64,000 nucleotides of DNA from Thozetella sp. PMI_491. Its lineage: Eukaryota; Ascomycota; Sordariomycetes; Chaetosphaeriales; Chaetosphaeriaceae. A program made the translations under genes and the position numbers. The stretch is from positions 765,244 through 829,243 of the forward strand of contig MU270025.1 of NCBI GenBank assembly GCA_021432635.1, in the 5' to 3' direction. Positions 11,642 to 22,938 of the stretch are shown here, one piece after another (the first letter of the stretch is position 1; each line of letters starts with the position of its first letter). The notes under the pieces were generated by a model that was given only the letters and a program-made list of their open reading frames with translations, was not told the DNA's origin and did not search any database.

Positions 11642-12846
11642 ATGGCCGGGCGCTACGAAAGGGTACGTCTCTCTCCAACCTATTTCAATCGCCCCGATCT
11701 ACATCTCCCCGTATGTGGCTAACTCGATGCCGTAGGTCAGCGGCCGCGATGACGACGACTCCGTCTCACCGATCGAGTCGACAATCGGCCCAAATCGTCC
11801 GATCCCGAACTCTCCCCCGCCGTCGTTCCGCTCGCGACCATCATCAATAAATTCTAGGGAGCAGGAGCGCAGGGTCGATCCGGACCTCGCGGATGCATTT
11901 GACGCCGAGGATGACGAGAGTGATGACGAGGCCGACGACCGGCAGAGGCTCGTGCGAGGGAATTCATTTCCCATAGACACCCCAACACACAGCAGCGAGA
12001 CATATTCGCAGCCATCACAGACGGGGAGGCAACCGATACAGCTGCCGCGGACGCCCGCAGCGGGTGCATCGTCTCGGGTCTACGGCGCCGGCATTCAATC
12101 TGATGGCGTGTTCTCCAACCTGACCGCCAAGCCGGAACGCACCGACGGAGAGAAGGAAGAACAACCACCCGTACGTTGCCCTTATCACCCCTGCACTTGC
12201 CGTGCACTTGGCCCCTTGCTTGATAGCCACTAACAGGCGAGAACAGACATATGAGCAGGCTGCGGCCGACGCGGCCCCCCCGTATTGGGAAACGACGATC
12301 CTCGCTCCCGGCCTCGGCGGCGCCGACGAGGTGTACATCGACGGCATGCCTGTCGGCTCATTTTTCAGCTTCGTCTGGAACTGCATGATCTCGATGTCGT
12401 TCCAGCTCGTCGGCTTCCTATTGACGTACCTCTTGCATTCGACCCATGCCGCCAAGAACGGCTCACGCGCGGGACTTGGCATCACGCTTATCCAATACGG
12501 TTTCTACATGAAGAATACGAATTCAGGATCCGGGGCAGGCGGCATGGGCTCGAGCGGAGGCGAGGGAACTGCCGGATATGCTTCACCGCCGGACCCCAAC
12601 GCACACGACTTTGACCCCAACAGCGTTAGCCAAGGCGGTGAGGGGAGCGGTGGTGGGCTTGCGGACATTGCCGGGAGCGAGTGGGTGGCATATATTCTGA
12701 TGATTGTCGGATGGTTCATTCTGATCCGGGCTGTGAGCGACTACTTGAAGGCGAGGAGACACGAGCAGTTGGTGCTGCAGAGCCCTGACCGGGGCCTCCC
12801 TATCCCCATCATCGCAACCGGGGAGGCGACGGAGACGGTGGTATAG
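11642..12846 (+). CDS. BSD2: Bsd2/Ndfip-family membrane adaptor (metal homeostasis, Rsp5 adaptor)
   Basis: Exons 11642-11662, 11736-12170 and 12247-12846 give 351 aa. The N-terminal half is acidic, disordered and Ser/Pro-rich. The C-terminal half carries the Ndfip/Bsd2 core: GSFFSFVWNCMISMSFQLVG (first membrane helix), GSRAGLGITLIQYGF (second) and a third helix near WVAYILMIVGWFILI. A PPTY (PPxY) motif just before the membrane region should bind the WW domains of the NEDD4/Rsp5 ubiquitin ligase. In yeast Bsd2 uses this to send metal transporters and other cargo to the vacuole. The PPxY is split by intron 2 (PP in exon 2, TY in exon 3). A Gly/Ser-rich loop lies between helices two and three. 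Exon 1 encodes only seven residues. Confidence 0.88.
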
Positions 12847-13704
12847 CAACATTTGTATTTTCCGGGCGTTAAGGTCTTGGAAATGAACATATGCGGGCGT
12901 CGGACGCCCCAGAACCTATATATATTGTCTGTTGCCTCGCCGGAGGATTACCGCTCACCAGTTTTCTGCGTTGATTATGAGCAAAGCCCTTTCGTTGTGC
13001 TCCAGAAGCTTCCTGGCTTTCCACAAAGCCGGGCCAGGCCGCGATGTCTCCATAGCGGATAATCGAGCGTCTGATAGTTGGGTCGCCCTAGCCCCCCAGC
13101 GTTGAGACATGCACCAGATGCGTCTTGGTCCAGCGGCTTGGAGGGGCAAATGCGGGGTGCCGTAGGGGATAACAGACGACATCTGTCATGTCACGACCAA
13201 CGTCATACAAGCATCACCCGAAATGTATTATCATCCACCAACACACTCCCACCTGAATCTAGAGCTCGACATTTAAAATTTTCTCTCTTAAGCTGCGCTC
13301 CTCGCCTTTCCTGCGGCTCTCACGTGGCTCCTATCCCTATCCGACGACGATCCGATCCATCAGGCTTAAGCCCACCTCCAGTGCCGCTGCTCAGTTTGGG
13401 CATCTCTAAGACACTACCGGATTGACACCGGCGTGTAGGGAAGAGGCCGTCCGAATTTCAGCCACTTACAAAAATTACTCTGCAACTATTGTGGGAGACA
13501 AAGGCCTTGCTACCTTAGCCCAAGCATCCTCTTTGGACTACCGCAGATTGACGTACATACATTGCCAAACTCACCCCAAGCGCCGTGGCGCATTTCAAAC
13601 AGCACATCCTCCGTCTCCTTACGCTCATTCCAACACCTCTCAACAAACCGTGCAGAGCTCCCCTCGGGGCCTCGTCCTCTGGGACTCGCCAAACGTTGAG
13701 CACC
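12847..13704. other. Intergenic region upstream of the isoaspartate methyltransferase gene
   Basis: 3' flank of the Bsd2-like gene and leader of the methyltransferase gene. No coding feature or repeat recognised. Confidence 0.5.
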
Positions 13705-14560
13705 ATGGCTTGGCGCTCCTCAGGATCCACGAACCAGGAGCTTATAGAGAATCTGTGGCGCAATGGCCTGATCAAGGAGCCTCGGGTCAAGGCTGCCTTT
13801 CTCAAGGTGAGCGTTGTAACTACCGCGTGATGGCCACATAGCCCGGCTTGTGCCACCGCGTCCGTCCCTGGCATCCCCCAGAGGGCCTTGGCGTGGAAGC
13901 AAATGAAAAAAAAAAGGCAGATCGGACTTACGCGCGTGACAGGTTGACCGGGCACATTATGCCCCCTCCTCCCCGTACGAGGACTCGCCGCAGAGAATCG
14001 GCCACAAGGCTACCATCTCAGCGCCGCATATGCATGCCTCAGCCCTAGAGAACTTACTCCCGTTCATCACGCCTTCGGACGCTCGCCCGGCGCCCCGGGT
14101 GCTGGACATCGGCTCGGGCTCCGGGTACCTGACGCACGTCATAGCCGAGCTAGTGGGCACCGAAGGCATCGTTGTAGGCGTGGAGCACATCAAGGAGCTC
14201 CAGGAGCTCGGCGAGGCCAACATGGTCAAGTCGGCCGAGGGCCGGGGACTGCTCGACGGCGGGCGCGTCAAGTTCCGGCTCGGCGACGGGCGGAAGGGCT
14301 GGGTGGAACCGGCGCAGCCAGGCGAGGACCTCGTGGCACCCGGCTGGGACGCGATCCATGTCGGGGCGAGCGCCAAGGAGATGCACGAGGCACTGCTTGC
14401 GCAGCTGCGGTCCCCGGGCCGCATGTTCATCCCCGTGGAAGATGAGGATGGCAGCGGCAACCAACACGTGTGGCAGGTGGACAAGGACGGGGACGGGAAG
14501 GTGACGAGGAAGAAGCTCTTCGGCGTGCGCTATGTCCCACTGACGGATGCCCCCCAGTGA
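13705..14560 (+). CDS. Protein-L-isoaspartate O-methyltransferase
   Basis: Repairs age-damaged proteins by SAM-dependent methylation of L-isoaspartyl residues. Exons 13705-13806 and 13943-14560 give 239 aa. Family signatures in order are [21 protein letters not shown] at the N-terminus, [13 protein letters not shown], the SAM-binding motif [19 protein letters not shown], and GRMFIPV near the end. Length matches the family (about 210-250 aa). The 136-nt intron ends in GACAG and joins FLK to VDRAHY; an apparent alternative exon just upstream (13922-13942) is intronic because it breaks this conserved junction. Three glycine-rich residues of motif I are intact, so the enzyme should be active. Confidence 0.92.
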
Positions 14561-15404
14561 TGGGCGCCGGCCGAGCTATACCCGACCGCGACTGCCCGCA
14601 CATACCAGCTTTTCCTAGTGGAGTTTCTCCTGTCGCAAACTATGTTCCTGGCAGTCCTGCGTAGACTGGACTTATAAGCTGACTATTATGTATTGGGTGC
14701 TCCGGGTTGTTGGTTGTGCTAGCGATCAGGGTAGCGCAGACTGACAGAGGACCGGCCGTGGAGTCCAATTGCAGGCCCTAACGGAGCCTAATCTGGCGAT
14801 CCGCCTTAATATGTAAGGGGTGAAGGGCAACGCAACTTGGGCAGCTCCAGGCATGACAACTCCCGGAAGCACGTCCGGAACATATCTGTAACATCGGTAA
14901 TTTGGATATCCTAACTTTTTTTTCTTCTCAAAAATGCGAGTCCTAGGTTTGTGCAAGCTAGAAATTGGCCCAGCTTCCGAGGCTCTATCTTCCTTAATTG
15001 TAAGTCGTAGTTTGGGTGATGGATCCGCGTTCAAGGTATTCAACCAAGAGGGTCAGATGAGAGAGTAGTGGAACAAATGTTACATATTGCATCTCTAGGC
15101 TGTAAGGCCAGTAATCTCAGCCAGGAGCTGTCGCTCGGCTGTAGAGCCTAGGAATGTGGTTCTTGTTGTGCCTCTTGCGCGCAGATCTCCACCTAATACC
15201 CAGCCACGGGATCGGCATGGTCGGATGTTGGTTACACACCGATCGGACCACTTTACGACTACTTCAGCTGCGCAACTTGTTACTATCCACACCGTTGGCA
15301 ACGTGCAAGCTCTTCAAAACTCCCAGTAAGATCTCCTCTCTCACCATCGTGAGGCAGCAAACTTAGACCCTCGGAAATTTTGCCCCAAGTCGAATCTTGA
15401 GAAC
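14561..15404. other. Intergenic region
   Basis: 3' flank of the methyltransferase gene and promoter of the next gene. Nothing else recognised. Confidence 0.5.
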
Positions 15405-15905
15405 ATGGCATCTCGCGCCTTCTTTGACCCCATCACGTTCCTGAGGCTGGCCCCGGCCGTCTCAGCAACTTGTAGTCTGCTCTTCGCCGCAGACCAGCAG
15501 CTGTTCCTGTCCATTCTCACCCGTCCTGAAAACCGCGCGACAAGCAACAAGCTCCTGCCGTCATATTTCAGCACCCTCTTCAACCGGGGCATCTTCATTG
15601 TCGTTGGCTTCCTGTCTCTGACCTTTTGGACGTCATTCGCCAACTTGCGGCTGTACCGCCCGCTGCTCGAGGCGAAGGGGTCGTATCCTTGGTATGCCGC
15701 CGCGGCCGGGCTGGCTATCGGCCATCTGGGCTATATCCCGCTCGTCGCCCCCAAGGTCCGCGCCATTAAGGAGGACTCGTCCCAGGGCAACAGCGCCGAT
15801 GACATGGACGCCTGGCTCAGGGTCAATGCCCTGAGGTCCTGCACCACCGACATTGGAGCCTGGGTCTGCGCCATCATCGCCGTCGTCAAGACTTTCTCGC
15901 CGTGA
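15405..15905 (+). CDS. Four-helix integral membrane protein, DUF1772-like
   Basis: Single-exon 166-aa protein. Four hydrophobic segments are visible, at about 10-32, 60-82, 96-115 and 148-164. Between helices three and four lies a short charged loop ending in DDMDAWLRVNALRSCTTDIG. The W..xN..R motif before the last helix and the overall size resemble the DUF1772 family, which includes anthrone-oxygenase-like proteins of polyketide clusters as well as many proteins of unknown role. No polyketide synthase is near, so a biosynthetic role is not supported. The start at 15405 places the first helix close to the N-terminus. Function unknown. Confidence 0.75.
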   Translation: MASRAFFDPITFLRLAPAVSATCSLLFAADQQLFLSILTRPENRATSNKLLPSYFSTLFNRGIFIVVGFLSLTFWTSFANLRLYRPLLEAKGSYPWYAAAAGLAIGHLGYIPLVAPKVRAIKEDSSQGNSADDMDAWLRVNALRSCTTDIGAWVCAIIAVVKTFSP

Positions 15906-16258
15906 GGCGCCAGTAGCAAGGAGAGGATGAGAAGAGGAGACGCGAACAGCGTGGCGTATGGCTTGATCATGTCACGTTTGCTTCGGCGGTCCCCTCGGGT
16001 TTGTATCACATCAACCTTCATCACATCTGCACCTTCTAGACTAGCTACCTTGGGCCCTCCTACCGTATAGATAGTTCACATAAAACTAAACAATGAAAAT
16101 TATGATTCCTCCGCCATGGCCCATTAATAGGCAGAAGAATAGTATATGTTTAGCTAGTCGGTGCTGCGGCCTCGTGGCATGCCTTCTGAGGACGGTATAC
16201 CTGGCCACCATGCAGCAGGGTGGCTCCAGATGTCTTCGGGCGGCGGTGAACGACTCGG
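15906..16258. other. Convergent 3' intergenic region
   Basis: Between the stops of the DUF1772-like (+) and Ayr1-like (-) genes; AT-rich near 16060-16150, as expected of 3' flanks. Confidence 0.5.
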
Positions 16259-17171
16259 TCATTTCTGGTCAGCGGGTGGGCTCAGCTTGTGGAGCTCATT
16301 CCCCTTGACCAAGGGGCCATCCTAGAGAAATAGACCATCAGTATGCGGTTCTAGGTCATATACGAATAAGACGGTCTGGGCTCACCAGTATGCCTTCCCA
16401 CCCCAGCCAGCTGAGCAACCAGGCGATCGTCGAAAGGCCTCCCTTCCAGATAATCAGCCTCGGTTTCTCCCGGAGGAGTTCATTCGCAACGTCGCGAGCG
16501 TAGGTTGCGAGGTCGGCGAACGGCGCCTTCGCGGTAAATCCGCGTCCCTCAATCCATTCCTTCAGAGGCGTATACATGCTACCCTCCGGCAAGACGCTCG
16601 TGGGGGCGTTGTCAAAGAGCTTGGTGCGCACGCTGCCGGTCTTAAGCATGACAACCTTGACTCCGAGGGGCGACAGCTCATTGCGCATGGTCCTGCTCAA
16701 GGACTCAACCGCCGCCTTGCTGGCGTTGTAGGCGGCGTGGAACGGCGGGCACAAGACCTCGTTGATGCTGCACAGGCTGACGATAGTACCACGGGCGGCG
16801 AGCAGCGCTGGTAGCATGGCCTGGCTGACGGCCCACACGGCGAATACGTTCACCTCGAAGACGCGGCGGGCTTCTTCCACGGGCGTGTCGGCCCAGGGGA
16901 GCACCTGCAGGATGCCGGCGTTGTTGATGAGCATGTCGAGGCGGCCGCCGGTGGCCGCGCCGAGAAACGCGGCGGCCCTGTCGATCGACGCCTGCGAGGT
17001 CACATCCAGCACGAGCGTGTGGCACCCCAGTGCGATGAGCTCGGGGTCGATCTCCTCAGGGGAACGGCCCGAGGCGAAGACGGTGTGGCCACGGAGGTGG
17101 AACTCCTTGGCCAGCGCCGACCCAATGCCGCCCAGCCCGCAGCCAGTAATAAGAATGGTTTTGAGCGGCAT
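16259..17171 (-). CDS. Short-chain dehydrogenase, Ayr1-like (1-acyl-DHAP reductase type)
   Basis: Exons on the minus strand are 17171-16386 and 16321-16259, 282 aa. Classical SDR features are TGCGLGGIG at 9-17 for NADP(H) binding, NNAG at 83-86, and catalytic Tyr148-x3-Lys152 (YNASK) with a serine-containing strand at about 130-136. The second exon supplies GWEGIL-DGPLVKGNELHKLSPP. Without this 64-nt intron the protein would end in an unrelated tail. The sequence pattern is closest to fungal NADPH-dependent 1-acyldihydroxyacetone-phosphate reductase (Ayr1), which acts in ether-lipid and phosphatidate synthesis at ER/lipid droplets. The hydrophobic segment IAWLLSWLGWEGIL near the end could be a membrane anchor. 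Substrate remains inferred. Confidence 0.82.
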
Positions 17172-18862
17172 CTAAAACTAGTGCCCGGCGCGTGGGGGTG
17201 CAATTCGAGGACTCTGCCTTGGGTGAAGGTTTGTAAAAATGGCCTTGTCGGGCTTCCCAGGTCAGCTTACCTAGGTAGAAAGTACCGTTCATGTCGTTGG
17301 TGGGGCTCATCTCGAGGTCTCGACAGCAGCATACAAGGCAGGGTATGTACCTATCGGCATAACCCCAGAACAGGAAGTTGGTCACTGGCTCGCCCGTACG
17401 CACATGCCACCAAGCCACGACCAGCGGCGGGAAATCCTAGCACCAAGTGCGAGGCAAACAGACGAGCGATCTCTAGGTCAGATATCGTGTGCATGAGGCC
17501 GGATAAAAGTAACAAGTCTGAAACTTATTGCCAGGGACATCTCCAGCCAACACGTGGCAGCCGACTTCAAGACAAGGCGTCAAGACCTAGAAGGCTTGCT
17601 TCTGAGTAGGACAAGATGCAGTTGAGGCAGAGTGCACCAGAAGGAATTATTCGCGTGCAGCGGAAGCGCAACATGATAGCTCGTGTCACACACGATCTAG
17701 GAAGAGGGCTGCTTGAGGAGTCAAGTCGATCTGGACACCCCTGGCGAGTGTGATTTGATCGGCCTCGATTTATTGACCTGGTCCGCAAGCTGCCACAATC
17801 CAGAAGCAAAGTAATGGGGCGTGCGTTGTCATCCTCTGCCCTTGCAGGTCTGGACAGCACCCTCCGGGACGTCTGTGTACGAATGCACGAACTACCTGCT
17901 TGCCAGGTAGACTCACCCCCACTCCCCACTGCCCAGCGCCACCCTAAGACCATTTTATTGGTGACACTGCGCTGCGTCTCACCCCTATCCCTCTCCCCCA
18001 ATTGGCTCTAGCTAGTCGCGTTGATGTCTCGACCTAGTCAAGTCTTAAAAAAATTGTAGCCGGCTATGGAAGTGCTATTTGCAATAGAGCTCGCCTATTA
18101 ATCAGGTACCCAGGTCTATCTGCGATCTGGGTTGTATAAAGGGGTACCTTGTAAACACCTAGATCATGCTGAACATTACTTTGGCGGATGCACACCCCCT
18201 TGAGGTGCATGTAGAGCAGACGTGTTGCAGGAGGCCAGGAGAGAGATATAGGAAAGTGATATTTTCGCGTGGCTTGTCGTGAATGCAGCCTCCCGTGCGC
18301 CAGACTCAGGATACACTCCACAGAAGACTCGAGGCCAAGGTATCTCAGGCGATGAAGATCGTACCATGCGGCAGAGCGCGTGCTCCGGGCATCCCTCGCC
18401 CTATCCAATGTAAAGTCACTCATCTAGAGCAACGGTCTCTTAGCTACGGGCGCGAAGCCTCTGCCTTGTCGCACTCGTACTTTTGCTTTTCCCAATTTTC
18501 ACGAATTCCATCCCCCTTTCGCTCTCTTCATCCTCCTTTCGTTTATAAAATGGCCCGAGTCCTCCAGAAAGCCTCTCTTGTTCTTACAAGTTCAACTCTC
18601 TGTTCTTCGTCCACCCAACATCACTGCTGTCTGCTATGGTTTCAGCCATTCACGACACCCCTTGCCCAAGACCATCTTCACAAAGCTCACACATCCCAGT
18701 GCGTTCTATATTTCCTGTCTAAACCACCCAAGCAATGTCCCAAACATGCCTGTCCTGCCGTTCTAATTTTTATTCCTTTGTCCGTAGGACCACCCGTTGA
18801 CCTTGGCCCACACTTAGCCACACTACCTACCTTAGGTTACTACTCCTCCCACAAGAAATACA
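17172..18862. other. Intergenic region, about 1.7 kb
   Basis: No recognisable gene. Toward the right it becomes pyrimidine-rich (about 18450-18640) with TATAAAA at 18544-18550, which looks like a promoter for a plus-strand transcript covering the small ORF at 18863. Confidence 0.45.
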
Positions 18863-19072
18863 ATGGCATCCCAGACCTCGTCCATTCAAACCTACCTCGA
18901 CGAACCTGCCGATCAAGGCAACATCTTGGTTGGACTGCACGACGAACTCGTCTTTCTCACATCCGAAGATGAAGAGAAATACACCCAGCGGGTGAAAGAC
19001 GCTCATACTAATAAGGCCAGGAGGGTGATTGATGACGAAATGAAGCGCTATTGTAGGGCGAAACTCAAGTAG
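18863..19072 (+). CDS. Small uncharacterised protein (69 aa)
   Basis: Encodes 69 residues with a composition typical of real protein: an acidic first half (DELVFLTSEDEEKY) and a basic C-terminus (KARRVIDDEMKRYCRAKLK), likely an amphipathic helix. It lies 313 bp downstream of a TATAAAA box in a pyrimidine-rich leader. I do not recognise a family. An upstream exon, for example from an ATG at 18550, is possible but I could not support a splice. No signal peptide or membrane segment. Confidence 0.4.
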   Translation: MASQTSSIQTYLDEPADQGNILVGLHDELVFLTSEDEEKYTQRVKDAHTNKARRVIDDEMKRYCRAKLK

Positions 19073-20068
19073 GGTAGCCTGAGAGACCCCCAAAGGGGCA
19101 AGTGGGAGACATGTAGAACATGATGGGGGTTTTTAGCATGCATGCCTTGCGGGACTGAACGACTAAACGACCAGCTCTCGCCGTGGACAGACCGGCTCAA
19201 ATGCAAGATTCCGCATCAGTTTTCCTTCTCACACTGGAACTTTAGAGCCCCTGCAGCCCGACCAACGGATTCTAATATATTTGTGTGGTATTCCTTTCTT
19301 TTTATCGTACTGGCACTTTAACAGCCACTGCAGGGGTATGTTGTACCGACGAATAGGTTTGATGGACTGTCGTGCACGTACTAGTGGCGTACTGGAACTT
19401 GCCAAATGCAGCACACCTTACCATATCTCCTGTGATTGCAAGTATTAATACCTTGAACTTTGCATTTGGCAGAGGTCTGTACAGGTAGGCAGTAATTATA
19501 GCGTGGTTTGTACATAAATCCTAAGGTTGAAGCCACAGGTTATTAGGACGTCCGAGATGCTTTAGTGTCCTGAGTCTCGAAGCCACAATGTTCGCACCCA
19601 ACGATGGATCGTTGACCGCGTAAAAAGAAATATTGGGAGGACTGATATTTTCCCTGTTTTCAGTCTAAGGAGCGAATAAAAGAAGGACTTGGTAGAGCAG
19701 AAGCAGACACAGTCTTTTATCTCGGCCTGGCAGCCCTATTTACACGCCGCGAGGGTTAACTGTACTCGCACCTGCTTAGCACAGGCCCGGATCTGATTTG
19801 TTTTCTTTCATATTTGGCCTCCCTCGGGCACCAAACTCGAAAACTCGCGAGGCTGCGGACCCACATTGCCTTCCGCTTGCTCTCCCCTCCAACCCTTCTC
19901 ACCTCTGCCCTCCTCTCTGGCTGTTTTTCTCTTTTCACCCATCACACAACACCACCGTGGTCTCGCTGTCCTCCTCATAGCGCTGCCCAAAGCACCTCCC
20001 ACGGCAGATATCTCTCGCACAGCAACATCATAATCACTATCATCATCACAACTGCGATCTCCATCACC
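19073..20068. other. Intergenic region with an imperfect direct repeat
   Basis: Contains two copies of an imperfect element of about 25 nt (core ACTGG[A/C]ACTTTA...CTGCAG) at about 19233-19256 and 19309-19333. The rest is the C/T-rich leader of the next gene (about 19850-20060). No gene seen. Confidence 0.4.
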
Positions 20069-20857
20069 ATGGCTGACAAGGAGAACAAGACTGGCTCCGG
20101 CGCCATGCCGCTGAACTTGAGCGCTCGCGAGCAGGAGATTCTCTCCAAGGCTATCATGTGCCTCAAGTCGCCTCCCGAGGTTTGTCTGATCTTCCTTGCT
20201 TTCAGAGTCCACACTGCACCTGCGTCGTCCCTGTTCCATCTAATCTCGGCTTTCCTCTCTCTCTTGCTCGCTTTCAACTCTATGGGAGTCGGTCCAAGTG
20301 GATCAAAACGAGGCCGGCGAGGCTACTCTCACCGTCTTCACGTTGGTCGGAGTCTTCGGACACATCTCTCACCCGAGCTTTCACTAAAAGTTCGCAACTA
20401 GGTGGACTACGTCCGCCTCGCTGAGGCTTGCGGCATGCAGAACCATCGCAGCGCCTCCAACGCCTGGTCTTCCATCAAGAAGAAGCTCACCGAGCACGGT
20501 TCTCTTCCCGCCACTCCCAGCAAGGAGGGCTCGGCCAAGAAGACTCCTAGCAAGCGCAAGACCGCTACCGACAACGGTGATGATGAGGAGTCCACCGACA
20601 CTCCATCCAAGAAGACCCGCGGCAAGAAGCCTGCTGCCGTCAAGAAAGAGGAGGAGGCTGCTGCTACCCCTGTCAAGAAGGAGGAGCCTCCCACCCCCAC
20701 CAAGAACAAGAAAGCCGTGTCTGCAAAGCTTCAGCGCAAGGCTCAGAATGCCCTAGCCAAGATGGAGGCGAAGGAGGATTCTGAGTACGAGGATGGCCTG
20801 GCTGATGTGCCCATGCTGGAGGAGGCTGCCGCGGCCTCCGACAACGACGCTGCCTAA
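20069..20857 (+). CDS. Conserved fungal nuclear protein with SANT/Myb-like helix-turn-helix segment
   Basis: Exons 20069-20179 and 20402-20857 give 188 aa. The N-terminal ~75 residues form a small helical domain: SAREQEILSKAIMCLKSPPE, then VDYVRLAEACGMQNHRSASN followed by AWSSIKKKL. This resembles the Myb/SANT-like module common in small Pezizomycotina proteins. The rest is Lys/Pro/Thr/Glu-rich, with several TPSK-type motifs and a KTRGKKPA patch that could act as nuclear localisation or DNA-contact sequence, and ends in an acidic tail. The composition recalls linker-histone-like or HMG-type chromatin proteins, but no winged-helix H1 domain is evident. A 222-nt intron separates the exons. Role unknown, probably chromatin. 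Confidence 0.78.
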
Positions 20858-21837
20858 ACCTACTCGTCTTTCCGCTCACTTTACGCCCATGCGTAGTGTC
20901 TTCGGCGTGGCCCGCGGGATTCTTCTAATCATGCTTTCTCGGAACGGACACTTTTTTGGCCTGGATCAGCGGGGATCTTCGGAATAACTAGAGGTCGGTC
21001 TACAAACCTCTTTCATCCAAGGACTGTTTAGTGGTGGTGAGCCTCACTGCGGATCGCAACTCGCCCCAGACGTCTTTTATCTCACGGAACCGACAGAACC
21101 TCTAGCAATACGAGGGCAGTCATAGAAGAACATAGTAAACCCTTCACATCACTGATCGCGTGCTTTTGTGTGTGCTGTTCTTTTTGAAAATATTTCTCCC
21201 CCGTCCGGCTTTTCAGGCTGCTTTCTGCAGATTTCTCCAATTTCACACTGGTCCTGATCGACGAGGGCGAGAAGATGCGGGAAGTTGAACTGCTTCTCAC
21301 CATCAAAACCTCGGGTCCTCTGACACGCAAACTGTAAAATAGGTTTGTTATGTCAAGCTAAAGAAATTGGATTTTGCCCCAAGGAGAGAAGATTGATCCC
21401 GTGTTGGTGAATCTTGTCCGGACTCAATATCCTGGGTTCACTGACACAAATCACTCTGGCGAATCGTGAGATGCACGCCGGTTGAGAGTGGACCCGGACA
21501 CCACTCTTTCGAATTCTCAACAGCAAGCAGGCCACCAACCGTCAATGCAACTGGGCTACAAACCATGATTCATATAGACAATGAGAAGTTGATAGCCGAC
21601 AACCGGATGCACTCCCACTGATCGAATCAAGAACGCAAGATTTGTGTGCGCACCAAGCTTGGAAGTTGATGCTCATCAATGATTATGTACCGGAAATTAT
21701 GTACTAGAATAGTCTTGGGCTTTGAAGCTTAATGCCTTGTCAGGAACGATCTAGGGAGCTGTTTTCCCTGTCCCATACCAGGCCGCTCTTAGCTTCTAGG
21801 CAGGGCGTTTTAGTCACTTTTCCACCATCGCAGATCC
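20858..21837. other. Convergent 3' intergenic region
   Basis: Between the nuclear-protein gene (+) and the asparaginase gene (-). No coding sequence recognised. Confidence 0.5.
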
Positions 21838-22938
21838 TCAACCGTCGTACTCAAACACCGCCCGCATCTTGTCGGCCCCATAGCCGGCATTGAGCGCCAA
21901 CTGGAGTAGGATCCTGGCCTTCTGGGGGTTCAAGAAGCCGCCACCGTACGACGCGGCGTTCCTCGGCTCGACGTAGCCATCCATGGTGCGGCGTGAGTAC
22001 ACCACGGCCGTTCCCTGCTGCGCGATGAGCTGGTCGATCACCTGGGTTCCGTTGTCCGTCCAGCCGCCGGCGCCCACGCCAGCGAGCACCAGGCCCTTCG
22101 CACCGCTGGCGACGGCCGCAGTGGCCAGGGCGGTGTTGAGCAGCTGGTAGCCGTAGAGGATGTCGACCTGTGGCAGCGCGGTGGTGGTTGAGACGTTGAA
22201 GTACTGCTTGCCGATCGGCTGGGCGGCCTGGAAGTAGAAGATGGGCTTGACGTCGATGAAGGTGCCCAGGAAGCCCGTCTCGACTGACTTGAAGGTGTCG
22301 AGATCGTTGGCATTGGTCTTGGTTGTGTAGAAGGCGCTGGCGATGCGGTCGTTGAGCACGATCATAGCGCCCCGCCCCTTAGCCGAGGGAGAGGCGGCCA
22401 GCGTCACGGCCTCAAGCAGGTTGAGGGGCCCGTCGGCGCTGATAGCAGTCGCGGGGCGCATGGAGCCGACGAATACAACAGGCTTGTCGCTGCGAATGGT
22501 GAGGTCGAGGAAGAAGGCGCTTTCCTCAAGCGTGTCGGTTCCGTGCGTGATCACAACACCTTGGCAGTAGGGGCTGTCCAGCTCTGCCTGCACCTGCTGG
22601 CTGATATTGAGCAGCAAGGTGGGAGTGATGGCGGAGGAGTCAACGTTGGAGACCTGGATACCCTTGACGTTGCTCACGTTCAGCAGGGCTGGTACAGCAT
22701 TGATGAGGACATCGACGCCGAGCGCGCCGGCCTGGTAGCCCGTCGTCTGGGTATCGGAGCTCGCGCTGCCCGCGATGGTCCCTCCGGTCGCGAAAATGGT
22801 GATGTTGGGCAGCGAGGCATTGTAGTGCGTGCTGTTGCTGCTATCTCGCTTCGCAAGCTGGTACTCTGGGAAAGGAGAGGGCAAGGCGAGCACCCGAGGG
22901 AGCAGGGCAAGGAGGGAAGGCAGGATGAGCTTCTGCAT
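21838..22938 (-). CDS. Secreted L-asparaginase (type II)
   Basis: Hydrolyses asparagine to aspartate and ammonia outside the cell. Single exon, 366 aa. A signal peptide (about 1-19, cleavage after LALP or similar) is followed by a KR dibasic site at 30-31. The two catalytic signatures are intact: TGGTIAG at 51-57 and HGTDT at 132-136. The C-terminal part contains the family's DGYVEPRNAASYGGGFLNPQKARILLQLAL region (residues spread over the last 60). Six or more N-x-S/T sites fit secretion. Length is close to yeast Asp3 and bacterial type II enzymes. It is divergent from the NACHT gene with a 1.6-kb spacer, and there is no evidence of co-regulation. Confidence 0.94.
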   Translation of the reverse strand: MQKLILPSLLALLPRVLALPSPFPEYQLAKRDSSNSTHYNASLPNITIFATGGTIAGSASSDTQTTGYQAGALGVDVLINAVPALLNVSNVKGIQVSNVDSSAITPTLLLNISQQVQAELDSPYCQGVVITHGTDTLEESAFFLDLTIRSDKPVVFVGSMRPATAISADGPLNLLEAVTLAASPSAKGRGAMIVLNDRIASAFYTTKTNANDLDTFKSVETGFLGTFIDVKPIFYFQAAQPIGKQYFNVSTTTALPQVDILYGYQLLNTALATAAVASGAKGLVLAGVGAGGWTDNGTQVIDQLIAQQGTAVVYSRRTMDGYVEPRNAASYGGGFLNPQKARILLQLALNAGYGADKMRAVFEYDG

